Shown one piece after another: positions 47,802-59,288 of a stretch of 64,000 nt of DNA. The stretch's first letter is position 1; every line of letters begins with the position of its first letter. The stretch covers positions 362,285 through 426,284 of the forward strand of contig JBJCIZ010000744.1 of the NCBI GenBank assembly GCA_051294375.1, given 5' to 3'. Position numbers and translations under genes: made by a program. Under the pieces are notes generated by a model. That model did no database searches. It worked only from the letters and a program-made list of their open reading frames with translations, and was not told the origin of the DNA. This stretch comes from Paraspadella gotoi (Eukaryota > Chaetognatha).

Positions 47802-48035
47802 TGAAGAGACAGTAATTATTGATAAGTGTTAATGACAGAACCGTTCAATATAAGCAGTCCCTGAGCTTCGGATCAGGCTGTAAACACGAGTTACAGGCGG
47901 GTTAAGGGCCCGTCCCTCTTAACGTCGCAGACGACCACCGGGCTAGAACCCCGGACCTTTGGGTTGGGAGGCGAATGACTTGCCTCCGGCACCAATGGCC
48001 GCTGATGAACGGTTGGTGGATTTTAGTCCACCATA
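47802..48035 (-). mobile_element. SINE-A copy 8
   Basis: Full-length, same orientation as copy 7 and sharing its GATAAGTGTTAATGACAG variant, so copies 7 and 8 are closely related. Confidence 0.9.
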
Positions 48036-48197
48036 ATAATACTTTTTAATTAAACTGAAAAATATATTTATTAATCAATAAATATTTTGATCAATCGATA
48101 AATCAACCAGTCTATCAATAAATTAAAATTCATATTTATATTATGGTCAATGACCATTTGTCATAGTTTATGAAAGACTAACAACAGAAAAGCGTTT

Positions 48198-48412
48198 ATG
48201 GTGGACCAAAATCCATCATTGGTGCCGGAGGCAAGTCATTTCGCCTCCCAACCCAAAGGTCGGGTTCTAGGCCGTGGTGCCGCCTAGCAGTTTAAGAGGA
48301 CGGGACGCTTAACCCGCCTGTAACATGGTGTTACAGCCTGATCCGAGCTCAGGGACTGCTTATATTGAACGGTTCCTGTCATTAATACATATAAATAATC
48401 ACTGTCTCTTCA
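48198..48412 (+). mobile_element. SINE-A copy 9
   Basis: Opposite orientation to copies 7 and 8, with ~17 bases lost in the head (CAACCGTTCATCAGCGG) and other small indels. Confidence 0.9.
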
Positions 48413-48584
48413 CGTTTAAGAAACTAACAAACTACAAAAAAATAATGAGGAGAGAAGAAGTAGAGAAAGAAGAAAAAGAGAAAGCAAAAGAGAGAAAGAG
48501 AAAACAAAATATGAGAATTAGAATTTGATGGTATCCTTTCGTTTCAATTTTTATGAGATTAGCAAAAATATTTGTTTTGTTACA

Positions 48585-48660
48585 ACCAACAATTTATTGA
48601 CATAAAAAACAGACATGTTTCGACTCTGTTTCAAGTCTTTATTCAGCGCATTCAGGAGCC
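48585..48660 (-). ncRNA. Hammerhead-ribozyme-like element, copy 2 (degenerate)
   Basis: Minus strand: CTGAATA in place of CTGATGA (48640-48646), GACT/AGTC stem (48622-48637), GAAA, then ACATGTCTGTT as in copy 1. The changed core residues should abolish cleavage. Flanking sequence is also alignable to 8.23-8.32 kb, so both are copies of one element. Confidence 0.5.
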
Positions 48661-49817
48661 GAAGTTAAAGAGAAAATACCATTAAATACTTTAGTTTGTG
48701 TTTTAAATCTTAATATTTTAAATTTAAAGTTAAATTATATAAAATTAACCAATCTTAACGGTTAAACTGGTTAAAAATGTTAGTTTTAACGGTTAAGCAA
48801 ATTTTCTAAAAAATTAACAGTTATCGGAACTCTAATCTCAACTAAATAATACGAAACAAAAATGTACGATAAACGTAACATCGACCGATGTCTTATTAGC
48901 TAATAACCGAAATTAGAAATAAAAGATGATTTCGAAAAAATAGAATTACCCAACGCTTTCGCAATTAGGAAGTGAAAGAATCCTAAAACTGCAAAACGAA
49001 TCCACTGAAATACAAAAGTGGAAATCTTGGATAACAAACGACGACTCTCGACCAAATAAGAGCGACGCTTAACAATTAGAGTTGCACGACTTAACAATTT
49101 TACCGAGACAAATACTTTCTTGCGATTTGCTGGGTCCGATAGCAAACTCGAAAGGGTATAAATATATATTCTTACAGTAGAGAATCTTTCTTAATACCGA
49201 TAAAATCTACTTCGGCTGAAGATGTCGCTCATGCCTTTTTAAAAAATATTCGAATCTCATGGAATTTGGGATTGCGTTTCGATCGATGGTAAATGTGTGA
49301 CTCAAAGAAAAGTCGATAGGACTATTTTAAGAAAACTGGGAGTGCAGGTGCAACAAAGTACGTGCGTCAGTAGACATCAGCTTTACTCGGAACGATTAAA
49401 TCAAATCTGTCTGATTCGAATTTTGAAATGGTTAAACAAAGAACCCGACTTACGAAAATGGTCCGACATTTTGAAGAAAGTTGAATTCTCCATAAACATG
49501 AGTCCGTGCGTCTCGTTAGCGGGAAGGAGTCCATTCCAGGTGAGGCGACTTACCTCCGGAATGAAGGCGATGAAGGCGTTGACGCCGGAGATCGACCCTT
49601 TGGAAGGGCGTAAAGCTGTAGAAGAGGATTTTAATATGTTATTGGAAATGCACCGTGAAATTCCTTTCGCGGCATATAACAATTTATTATCTTATCAGCA
49701 ACAATTGAATCCTCGAGATAAGACCGAAGCGTTAAGAAAGGGAGAAATAATCTTTCGAAAACGAATGTTGTTCGCTACAAATATGAACAAATATGATTGT
49801 CGCCGCTTTTGAAGTTT

Positions 49818-49865
<48 letters not shown>
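49818..49865. repeat. (GA)n microsatellite
   Basis: Pure GA run just after the integrase remnant stop. Confidence 0.95.
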
Positions 49866-49867
<2 letters not shown>

Positions 49868-49869
49868 TC

Positions 49870-51730
49870 GATCATAAGTCGCCTTACTCGTTTTATTTCG
49901 ATTTCTGGAGATACGATTTTTGTTATTAATTTAACTGATTTATAAACAGAATTATTTTATTTTATCAATTTTTGAAAATGTTGAGATGAAAATAAATGGG
50001 TAATAACATGCATATTGCCATGTAATGTTGATCGAAATCTACCAGGAAAAGGTTGGGAAAATCTTTTCGAAATAAATAAAATATTAACATTTCACACTTT
50101 GCGCTGAGGTGCGACCGGACGTTTCTTACTCTTGTTGCGATGATTGAGCAGAGTACAAGGAACCGACAAAAGATACTATGAAATTTTTTAGTGAAGAAAA
50201 AAAAAATTTAAGTGAAGAGAAAAAATTTTGCAGAACAGTCTATTTGAAAGGGTTGATTGACTGACTTAATGATTGAATTTTTTGGGTTTATTTTAATGCC
50301 CCATTCGCAAGACATAAAAGTCATGATTTCAAGTCCACTATGCCCTATTTTTATTAACTTTCATGCCACAGCATTTCGAAGTTTCCTTTTTCCCCCTTTC
50401 AAATGTATTCAAATAAAAAAAATTATTTGAAAGACACGATAGGCATGGGACGATGCCATTTGGTACGCCTAAGTTACCCCTATTCCATTAATCAAATTTT
50501 TAAACAATTTTTTCCATCTTATTTGAGACATACACCAAACTATTGGTACTATTAACATTTGATTTTCTCAAATCTATTTTGCCGTAATTTCACGAGAAAC
50601 TTTATCATACTCTAAAAACTTAGTAAAAAGAGTTTAAAATGTTTCTGCCAAATTAAAAAATCCGATTGAGGAATCTACTATAATTTATTTTATTCCCCTG
50701 GACATGACATTACCACCAAAAATATGAACAATTTCTTGACCTAGTTACCAAGTATTGAACAAAACTATCATAGTCGCATTTTTTATTAACAATTAAAAAA
50801 GTAGTGTTTTTTTAAATTTTGAGCACTTTGGATAAGAATTATCTCAGCTTTGGGACATTAAGTTTGGTTAAAAAATTATATACTTTGGAATCCTTGAGTT
50901 GCCCTCTTTCAATGCATGCCACTTTTGAAAAAGTAAGAGAATGCTTATTAAAATCCTATTTTTAGTAATACTTAAAATACATTTTAAAATATTTGAAATT
51001 ATTAAAAATTAGAGCTTGATGGTATATTTTTAAAGCTCTGATTATATATTTATCTGTGTACCAAAAAATTTTTAAAAAAAATGGATTACTTTTATGTGAA
51101 AATTTAAAAAAATATAAAATGCACCAATATGCAAATGAGTTTTTTAAAAATGTGGAAAAATTTTTGCTTTAGGCTTATTTTAAATTATGTTTGTACTGAT
51201 TTATAGGCAAAGAATAAACATTATTTGGCAATAATATTTTTAGCAGGATTGACAATTGAATTTTGTTAAAAAAAATTTTGACCTGTGCAAAAAGTTTTTC
51301 AAAATGATTGAATTTATAGTATTGCAGGACTACCCAGGCACCACCTATTACTAAAATTAAAACCATAATATTCACAAATAAGGAAGTTATGCTCATTGAA
51401 AAAATGACCCATCTAAAATATTAGTACTGATAAATATAGAAAAAAACTTTTAGATAGTAACAATATTTCTACAGAAGTTTACAAACCCTCTTGAGTTCAA
51501 GTTAGCAAAATTTTAAGAAAAAAATTTAAAATATATTGGAGCTATGCAAGTTTTTTAAAAAAAATTTTGACCCAATTTTTAAGTGGTTTAAGATTATTTT
51601 TTTTAAAAATTGCTTAAATGGGCAATAGCAATAGCAGACATCCAGGCAACCTCCTATAGAATCCTAAAGCCATTTATCCTATAAATGGAAAAGTTATCCC
51701 ATGTACAGACTTACGACATTCTAGGTTTCC
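49870..51730. other. AT-rich DNA, no gene seen
   Basis: Very AT-rich, without coding-like frames, recognisable repeats or RNA genes. The left part may be retroelement 3' sequence. Confidence 0.6.
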
Positions 51731-51735
51731 GGTAC

Positions 51736-54211
51736 TGTAGCTTTCTCTCACTCTCAAGAGATAAAAACGTTAAAAACACCAGAAAACGACTTTTTTTTTG
51801 TAAAAAGAGATAAAAACGTTAAATACACAGGCAGACGACATTTCCTAAGTAAAAAGAGATAAAAACGTTAAAAACACCAGCAAACGACTTTTCCAAAGAG
51901 ATAAAAACTTTAAAAATAAAGAAAAACGCTTTTTCCAATGTAAAAAGAGATAAAAACGTAGAAAACACCGGCAAACGATATTTTCAATGTAAAAATAAAT
52001 AAAAACGTTAAAAACTTTGGCAAACATTTAAAAAGATAAAAAGGTTAAAAACACCGACAAACAACTTTTCCAATGTAAAAAGAGATAAAAACGTTAAATA
52101 CACCGGCAGACGACATTTCCTATGTCATAAAAGATAAGGTTAAAAACACCGAAAAACGTCTTTTCCATTGTAAAAAAGGATAAAAACGTGGAAAACACCA
52201 GAAAACAACTTCTTCAATGTAAAAAAAGATAAAAATTTTAAAAACAAAGAAAAACGCTTTTTCCAATTTAAAAAGAGATAAAAACGTTAAAAACTTCTGC
52301 AAACAACTTTTTCAAAAAAAAATAGATAAAAAGGTTAAAAACACCGGCAAACAACTTTTTGATTGTATAAAGAGATAAAAACGTTAAAAACACCATGTGT
52401 TGAACTAAGTTCGGAGAAGTGGCGTCTTTGAATTCTAACTGACTGGACTAATTCTGCGCATTGAAAACCAAATGAAATCGGGCATAAAATGGCGCAGAAG
52501 AGACGATGGCGCCGGTCCAGACGCCCTGGAGATACTGACGACAAAGTCTCAGTAGACGACGTCGGCTAAGGCCGAAATGACGACTGTCTACGAAGCCCAG
52601 GACTTGACGAAAGGTCTGTAGTCTTAGAAGAAGGTTGGAGAGTCTTAAGTCGTTGTAGAGAGTTGTGTTTGTTGTTAGAAGTTGAGTAGTCATTGCTTGT
52701 TAGAAGTCCTGGGCAAGGAATAACAAAACATTTNNNNNNNNNNNNNNNNNNNNNNNNNNNNNNNNNNNNNNNNNNNNNNNNNNNNNNNNNNNNNNNNNNN
52801 NNNNNNNNNNNNNNNNNNNNNNNNNNNNNNNNNNNNNNNNNNNNNNNNNNNNNNNNNNNNNNNNNNNNNNNNNNNNNNNNNNNNNNNNNNNNNNNNNNNN
52901 NNNNNNNNNNNNNNNNNNNNNNNNNNNNNNNNNNNNNNNNNNNNNNNNNACTTTTCCAATGTAAAAAGAGCTAAAAACGTTAAAAACACAGAAAAACGTA
53001 ATGTAAAAAGACATAAAAACATTAAAAACACCGGCAAACAACTTTTTCAATGTAAAAAGAAATAAAAACGGTAAACACTTTGGCAAACGACTTTCCCAGC
53101 GACAATCGACTTTTTCAATTTAAAAATGGATAAAAAAGTTAAAAACACTAGCAAACTACTTTTTCTTAGTAAAAAAAATGTAAACGTTAAAAACACTGGA
53201 AAACGACTTTTCCAATGCAAAAAGAGATAAAAACGTTAAAAACACCGAAATAGCACTTTTCCAAAGTAAAAAGAATTAAAAACGTTAAAAACTTTGGCAA
53301 ACGACTTTTCCAATAAAAAAAGAAATGAAACCGTTGAAAACCCCGTCAAACGAAAAGAGCTAAAAACGTTAAAAACATCAAAAAACGACTTTTCTTTAGT
53401 AAAAAGAGATGAAAACGTTAAAAACACCGAAAAACGACTTTTCCTTTTCCTTTTTCTATGTAAAAAGAGCTAAAAACGTTAAAAACACCGCAAAACGACT
53501 TCTCCGTTTTCTTTTCCTATGTAAAAAGAGCTAAAAACGTTAAAAACACCGAAAAACGACTTTTCCTTTGTAAAAAAAGCTAAAAACGTTAAAAACATCA
53601 AAAAACGACTTTTCTTTTGTAGAAAGAGAAGAAAACGTTAAAAACACCGAAAAACTACTTCTCCGTTTATTTTTCTATGTAAAAAGAGCTAAAAACGTTA
53701 AAAAAACGTGAAAACGACTTTTCCAATGTCAAAAGAGATAAAAACGTTAAAAACACCGAAAAACGTCTTTTCCATTGTGAAAAAGGATAAAAAGGTTGAA
53801 AACACCAGAAAACAACTTTTTCAATGTAAAAGGAGATAAAAACTTTAAAAACAAAGAAAAACGCTTTTTCCAATGTAAAAAAAGATAAAACGTAGAAAAC
53901 ACCGGAAAACGATATTTTCAAAGAAAAAAGAAAAAAAAACGTTAAAAACTTCTGCAAACAACATCATCGAGGTTGTTAATTATGTTTTTTTTACGTTTTA
54001 TCAAAACAAACAAATTTCCTCTCTTTTATTTTTATGTCTCCTTCTCTCTCTCTTTTTTCTTTTAATCATATGTAGCTTTCTCTCACTCTCAAGAGATAAA
54101 AACGTTAAAAACACAAGAAAATGACTTTTCTTTTGTAAAAAGATACGAAAACGTTAAAAAAAAAGAAAACGATTTTTTCCAATGTAAAAAGAATTAAATG
54201 CGTTAAAAACA
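51736..54211. repeat. ~49-bp satellite array
   Basis: Diverged tandem copies of AAAAAGAGATAAAAACGTTA AAAACACCGGCAAACGACTTTTCCAATGT, seen at 51736-52400, 52950-53960 and 54072-54211, with unknown sequence in the gap at 52734-52949. Minus-strand frames read VFNVFxSFY repeats and are artefacts. The entry junction TGTAGCTTTCTCTCACTCTC occurs twice (51735 and 54072), so the array and its flank were duplicated. Confidence 0.92.
52400..52733. other. Unique island within the satellite
   Basis: About 330 bases of balanced composition unlike the repeat. On minus it has an 81-codon frame (RRLLRLCRQYLQGVWTGAIV) that could be an exon of the gene at 54-57 kb or unrelated. No splice signals I trust. Confidence 0.35.
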
Positions 54212-54353
54212 NNNNNNNNNNNNNNNNNNNNNNNNNNNNNNNNNNNNNNNNNNNNNNNNNNNNNNNNNNNNNNNNNNNNNNNNNNNNNNNNNNNNNNNNN
54301 NNNNNNNNNNNTCTCATTTAGTATTATTCTAAGAATGTATCTCTTACACTTAC

Positions 54354-56891
54354 CCTGCTTGGCCGTGGCGCCGTTGAGATTTGAAATGATTGCTCTTCCT
54401 TCGTCTCCCTCCTGCGATCCGGTGTAGAGGCGGAGAAGTCCNNNNNNNNNNNNNNNNNNNNNNNNNNNNNNNNNNNNNNNNNNNNNNNNNNNNNNNNNNN
54501 NNNNNNNNNNNNNNNNNNNNNNNNNNNNNNNNNNNNNNNNNNNNNNNNNNNNNNNNNNNNNNNNNNNNNNNNNNNNNNNNNNNNNNNNNNNNNNNNNNNN
54601 NNNNNNNNNNNNNNNNNNNNNNNNNNNNNNNNNNNNNNNNNNNNNNNNNNNNNNNNNNNNNNNNNNNNAAAGAAAATTAAAAAAAGAGAAATAAAGATTA
54701 AAAGAGAGAAAGGAAGAGAAAATGATCGCGAGAGAGAGTCGCGACTCACTCACTCANNNNNNNNNNNNNNNNNNNNNNNNNNNNNNNNNNNNNNNNNNNN
54801 NNNNNNNNNNNNNNNNNNNNNNNNNNNNNNNNNNNNNNNNNNNNNNNNNNNNNNNNNNNNNNNNNNNNNNNNNNNNNNNNNNNNNNNNNNNNNNNNNNNN
54901 NNNNNNNNNNNNNNNNNNNNNNNNNNNNNNNNNNNNNNNNNNNNNNNNNNNNNNNNNNNNNNNNNNNNNNNNNNNNNNNNNNNNNNNNNNNNNNNNNNNN
55001 NNNNNNNNNNNNNNNNNNNNNNNNNNNNNNNNNNNNNNNNNNNNNNNNNNNNNNNNNNTCGACGCCCACTTTCCATCGGCGCCGAGATTCTTAGTTTCGC
55101 CGACAAGACTCTCTGCGATGTCGGTGATGACGGCGCTGATAGAGTCGGTTGTGATAAAGTCGGTTGTGATAGAGTCGGTTGTGATAGATTTAATGATAAT
55201 GATAAAACAAACATTCTCTTATCCTTTTTCGTCGTTTTCACGAAACCTGCCTAGTGCCTAGTACCTAGTGACGAGCATGTACTAAATCAAATTCTAATTA
55301 ATTTTGCAAAATCACGATTGTTAATCACAGTTTCACGACTCAACGTTTCTGTGAGTCATTTTTTCTCATATTATGATAATCGAAAGATTATTTGTTTTAC
55401 TATTTTTTTAAGTCTCTATTCAAATATTTTGAAAGTAAATAAAATAGATTTTTTAAATTACTGCCTAACAATTAATAATTGTCAATTATTTATAACGTAA
55501 ACTAAAAAATAAAACAAAATAAACAAATATGCTGCCCCCCCCACAAATAATTTCCCATTACACCTTAACATTTTTCTACCTGACGTTTCTACTCGACAAT
55601 TCTCCCGCCAATTCCGACGTTGGTCTTTTGTTCGTGAAAAACCCCAGCGCCTCTCGCCAGCGACGGAAGATGGAACCGGTGGCGCCCTCTCCTCTCATCG
55701 CCGTCGCGAGGACGAGGATCGGCGGCGCGTTCCGGAATTCCGACGCGAAGGATTCGGTTTGAAAGGAGAAAGCGATGCCGGGTTTGTTACGGTTCCGGCG
55801 TTGGACGGCGTTCTCTATGGAGGCGACAAAATGGGCGCCCGACGGAGAGCGGCGCGCGATGGAGAGCGCCGTGGAGAAAGAGCCGTCGACAGCGACGAGC
55901 GAAGGGTCTGTAAAGCGGTAAGTGAGAGTATAGGTTAATTGGCTATTGTTAATTGGCTATTGTTAATTGGCTATTGTTAATTGGATATTGTTAATTGGCT
56001 ATTGTTAATTGGCTATTGTTAATTGGCTATTGTTAATTGGCTATCGTTAATTGGCTATTGTTAATTGGCCATTGTTAATTGGCTATTGTTAATTGACGAT
56101 TGGCTAATGTCGTTCGTTATAAACAAAAGAAAAAATTACCATTACGTCATCGCCTGAACTAAACAAATATTAGCTTTTATTGTAACTAACCCTAATTTTA
56201 ATCATAATATGTCTTGGATTAATTTTTAATCAAATCCTACCTATCATTTTCCTCTCCAAAAGCCAATCCAACATGGCGGAGTCGTTGGCCACAACGGCTT
56301 GAGCCAAAAGGCCCCGGTTACATCCGGGAATGTAGATGAGATTAACGAGTTGAGGATGTAATTGGAGTCGATGCTTGAGTCGCTCTGTCGCCGCCGAGTC
56401 GAGAGATTTGGACTCGGAACATGTTTCCGACAACCTGAGGCGACAGACTGTATTTCTACACTCTTTCTTTTGTATCNNNNNNNNNNNNNNNNNNNNNNNN
56501 NNNNNNNNNNNNNNNNNNNNNNNNNNNNNNNNNNNNNNNNNNNNNNNNNNNNNNNNNNNNNNNNNNNNNNNNNNNNNNNNNNNNNNNNNNNNNNNNNNNN
56601 NNNNNNNNNNNNNNNNNNNNNNNNNNNNNNNNNNNNNNNNNNNNNNNNNNNNNNNNNNNNNNNNNNNNNNNNNNNNNNNNNCTTGAGACAAACGCCGACT
56701 GCAACGCCAACGATGATCACGACGAAGATGACAACGACGACCACGACGAAAATCTTTCTTCTCTTCGTCTGTTTTTGAAAAAGGAAATTTGTATATACAA
56801 TATATATTATATATATATTAATATACATTATACAATATGTATGATGGGTGAGATCACGTACCATAACGCCGTTGTCAGTTTCCCCCGCCAT
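54354..56891 (-). CDS. Unrecognised type II membrane protein, partial, gapped
   Basis: Exon 1 (56862-56891) MAGETDNGVM, donor GTACGT. Exon 2 (56768 down to the gap at 56682) TKRRKIFVVVVVV plus the rest of a long transmembrane helix ending GVAVGVCLK. After the gap, 56476-56241 reads KECRNTVCRLRLSETCSES and ends LLERKMI with donor GTAGGA. This joins in phase 1 to 55907-55576 (DPSLVAVDGSFSTALSIARR ... ILVLATAMRG), which runs to TAG or leaves by a donor near 55.6 kb. Further minus pieces at 55.06-55.20 kb (SAVITDIAESLVGETKNLGA) and 54441-54354 (LLRLYTGSQEGDEGRAIISN, donor GTAAGT) may be later exons. The basic-plus-helix start predicts an N-in, C-out signal anchor with a cysteine-containing ectodomain. 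I do not recognise the ectodomain; a faint ankyrin-like look is not convincing. Confidence 0.6.
55935..56096. repeat. 14-bp minisatellite
   Basis: About a dozen copies of TTAATTGGCTATTG with rare changes, in the 333-bp intron between two exons of the membrane-protein gene. Confidence 0.95.
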
Positions 56892-57029
56892 CTGGAACAA
56901 TGTATAGGACATAAAATAGGACCTACAATAGGACATACAATAGGACATACAATGTATAGGACATAGTTTTTGTTTAAAGAGACAAAACCTTATAAGCATC
57001 CCAAATATATGAATTTTTTTGAAAATCAT

Positions 57030-57729
57030 GAACTCGATTTAAAATTGAAAATCTAATCACTTTCGTTTCAATTTCTATTATTTTTTTCTCGTCACAAGTA
57101 CTTACCAGAAACGTGTTATTTGACATTGTTATTTTAAAGAAAAATTTAAAACAGAATATAACTCAACTAAAATTTTTTATAAAAAAATGATTATCGCTTA
57201 TCAATTGGCGTTGATCGGCCACTCGCACGCAACTCGAGATGGAAAATTTAAGTGTTTTTTTTTTCTTCTTTTATTTCGATGAGATCTTGAGTTTTAAGAA
57301 TGAAGATAAATACCTGGATTATTATTTTAATGCTTGGAGCTTAAATTTAAAAAAAATAATTATATCTACGCGAATAAAATTAATTTCAAAATTAAATTAA
57401 TTTAAATTACATTAAATTAAATTAAATGTCAAAAGTTTTAATTAGAATCTTCTCGTTTCCCTCTTTCAGTGAGTTCGTCCAAGCCTCGTTTTGAATTCTT
57501 TATCTCGATCCCGCATCGTCAGATCGCTTAAGTTTTTTTGTTTTTCGTTCCGGATCGGTTAATAAGAGTTAAAAATTATTAGAGTTTCATGAACTTTCGA
57601 AATGAAATTTAAAACTTATAAATTTTATTTCCTTCTTTCGAAATTCCAGGACAAATTTCCGATCGGTGCAGTGAAAAGAACCAAATCATTGTTTTTTGCC
57701 CGTATGACATTGACAGCCGGGTCAACAAT

Positions 57730-57763
<34 letters not shown>

Positions 57764-58190
57764 NNNNNNNNNNNNNNNNNNNNNNNNNNNNNNNNNNNNN
57801 NNNNNNNNNNNNNNNNNNNNNNNNNNNNNNNNNNNNNNNNNNNNNNNNNNNNNNNNNNNNNNNNNNNNNNNNNNNNNNNNNNNNNNNNNNNNNNNNNNNN
57901 NNNNNNNNNNNNNNNNNNNNNNNNNNNNNNNNNTCCCCTTTTTAATATTTGTAGTTTCTTAATCTCTGAACACTCAGTTTTTTTTTCACCTTTGGACGTC
58001 CTCGCTTAATGAATCAGAAGAAAAATTTAACTATACTAATTTTATTAGAAAAACTGCCAAATTGGAACCAAACAATAGTAAAATTGTAAAATTTTAAAAA
58101 GTTATCTTTGCTCCTGACTTTCAACCTAATAATATATAATAAATAGCAAAGTTTTCATTTAAATTTTAAATATTTTATTTTTATAAATTA
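57030..58190. other. No gene seen
   Basis: AT-rich upstream region of the minus-strand gene, a (CT)n run at 57733-57763 entering a gap, then more AT-rich sequence. Confidence 0.5.
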
Positions 58191-59288
58191 TTAATCATCA
58201 TTGTCATTGTTATCGGATTTAACATCATTGATTTTAGAATCGTGATCGCTATCCTCGTCGTCGTNNNNNNNNNNNNNNNNNNNNNNNNNNNNNNNNNNNN
58301 NNNNNNNNNNNNNNNNNNNNNNNNNNNNNNNNNNNNNNNNNNNNNNNNNNNNNNNNNNNNNNNNNNNNNNNNNNNNNNNNNNNNNNNNNNNNNNNNNNNN
58401 NNNNNNNNNNNNNNNNNNNNNNNNNNNNNNNNNNNNNNNNNNNNNNNNNNNNNNNNNNNNNNNNNNNNNNNNNNNNNNNNNNNNNNNNNNNNNNNNNNNN
58501 NNNNNNNNNNNNNNNNNNNNNNNNNNNNNNNNNNNNNNNNNNNNNNNNNNNNNNNNNNNNNNNNNNNNNNNNNNNNNNNNNNNNNNNNNNNNNNNNNNNN
58601 NNNNNNNNNNNNNNNNNNNNNNNNNNNNNNNNNNNNNNNNNNNNNNNNNNNNNNNNNNNNNNNNNNNNNNNNNNNNNNNNNNNNNNNNNNNNNNNNNNNN
58701 NNNNNNNNNNNNNNNNNNNNNNNNNNNNNNNNNNNNNNNNNNNNNNNNNNNNNNNNNNNNNNNNNNNNNNNNNNNNNNNNNNNNNNNNNNNNNNNNNNNN
58801 NNNNNNNNNNNNNNNNNNNNNNNNNNNNNNNNNNNNNNNNNNNNNNNNNNNNNNNNNNNNNNNNNNNNNNNNNNNNNNNNNNNNNNNNNNNNNNNNNNNN
58901 NNNNNNNNNNNNNNNNNNNNNNNNNNNNNNNNNNNNNNNNNNNNNNNNNNNNNNNNNNNNNNNNNNNNNNNNNNNNNNNNNNNNNNNNNNNNNNNNNNNN
59001 NNNNNNNNNNNNNNNNNNNNNNNNNNNNNNNNNNNNNNNNNNNNNNNNNNNNNNNNNNNNNNNNNNNNNNNNNNNNNNNNNNNNNNNNNNNNNNNNNNNN
59101 NNNNNNNNNNNNNNNNNNNNNNNNNNNNNNNNNNNNNNNNNNNNNNNNNNNNNNNNNNNNNNNNNNNNNNNNNNNNNNNNNNNNNNNNNNNNNNNNNNNN
59201 NNNNNNNNNNNNNNNNNNGTTCACCATTCGTCCAAGAATCAGACGGACAATAGAAGATGCCGGGTTCGCGCCATGCTAAATCACACAC
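58191..59288 (-). CDS. Possible split gene across a gap
   Basis: Right of the gap, minus strand: MCDLAWREPGIFYCPSDSWT, a Cys/Trp pattern like an extracellular module. Left of the gap: an acidic end (DDEDSDHDSKINDVKSDNND). Whether they belong together cannot be told through 954 unknown bases. Confidence 0.2.
   Translation of the reverse strand: MCDLAWREPGIFYCPSDSWTNGEXXXXXXXXXXXXXXXXXXXXXXXXXXXXXXXXXXXXXXXXXXXXXXXXXXXXXXXXXXXXXXXXXXXXXXXXXXXXXXXXXXXXXXXXXXXXXXXXXXXXXXXXXXXXXXXXXXXXXXXXXXXXXXXXXXXXXXXXXXXXXXXXXXXXXXXXXXXXXXXXXXXXXXXXXXXXXXXXXXXXXXXXXXXXXXXXXXXXXXXXXXXXXXXXXXXXXXXXXXXXXXXXXXXXXXXXXXXXXXXXXXXXXXXXXXXXXXXXXXXXXXXXXXXXXXXXXXXXXXXXXXXXXXXXXXXXXXXXXXXXXXXXXXXXXXXXXXXXXXXDDEDSDHDSKINDVKSDNNDNDD

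Larger units (their letters stand above)
47007..48834. mobile_element. hAT-like DNA transposon with 8-bp target-site duplication
   Basis: Left end TAGTGTTTCGATAACCGTTAA and inverted right end TAGAGTTCCGATAACTGTTAA match at 18 of 21 bases. ATCTCAAC stands on both sides (46999-47006 and 48835-48842). Subterminal AACGGTTA motifs recur at both ends. No transposase frame; the interior now holds repeat C, three SINE-A copies, the flanking unit and a hammerhead-like sequence. TAG-starting ends and an 8-bp duplication are hAT hallmarks. Confidence 0.85.
45781..49812 (+). mobile_element. Decayed LTR-type retroelement (gag and integrase remnants)
   Basis: Gag-like frame 45781-46017 carries a CCHC zinc knuckle (CWNC....H....C; C47, C50, H55, C60). 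Frame 46027-46401 has a retropepsin-like C-terminal part (NLLGSDVL) without the N-terminal active-site DTG/DSG. Frame 46565-46960 is unassigned. After an insertion, 49120-49300 shows integrase-core pieces in shifted frames with stops, and 49297-49812 has the integrase C-terminal side (KWSDILKKVEFSIN, SPFQVRRL). Reverse transcriptase and RNase H are essentially absent. LTRs and a primer-binding site were not found. The element is dead: internal deletion, several frame breaks, and a 1.8-kb transposon at 47007-48834. Confidence 0.75.

Noticed and set aside
51760-54200. Minus frames with FNVFSSFY repeats in the satellite
   Set aside because: Pure product of a ~49-bp tandem unit, with different frames open in different copies and no splice signals.
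55935-56096. CRISPR-like array of 14-bp repeats
   Set aside because: Head-to-tail repeats with no spacers, inside an intron.
56241-56476. Neprilysin (M13) or ankyrin-repeat assignment for the type II protein
   Set aside because: No HExxH, no conserved cysteine spacing of M13, and no clear ankyrin helix-loop pattern.
58181-59288. Long open frames of 345-365 codons
   Set aside because: They consist mainly of a run of N; only the short ends are real sequence.
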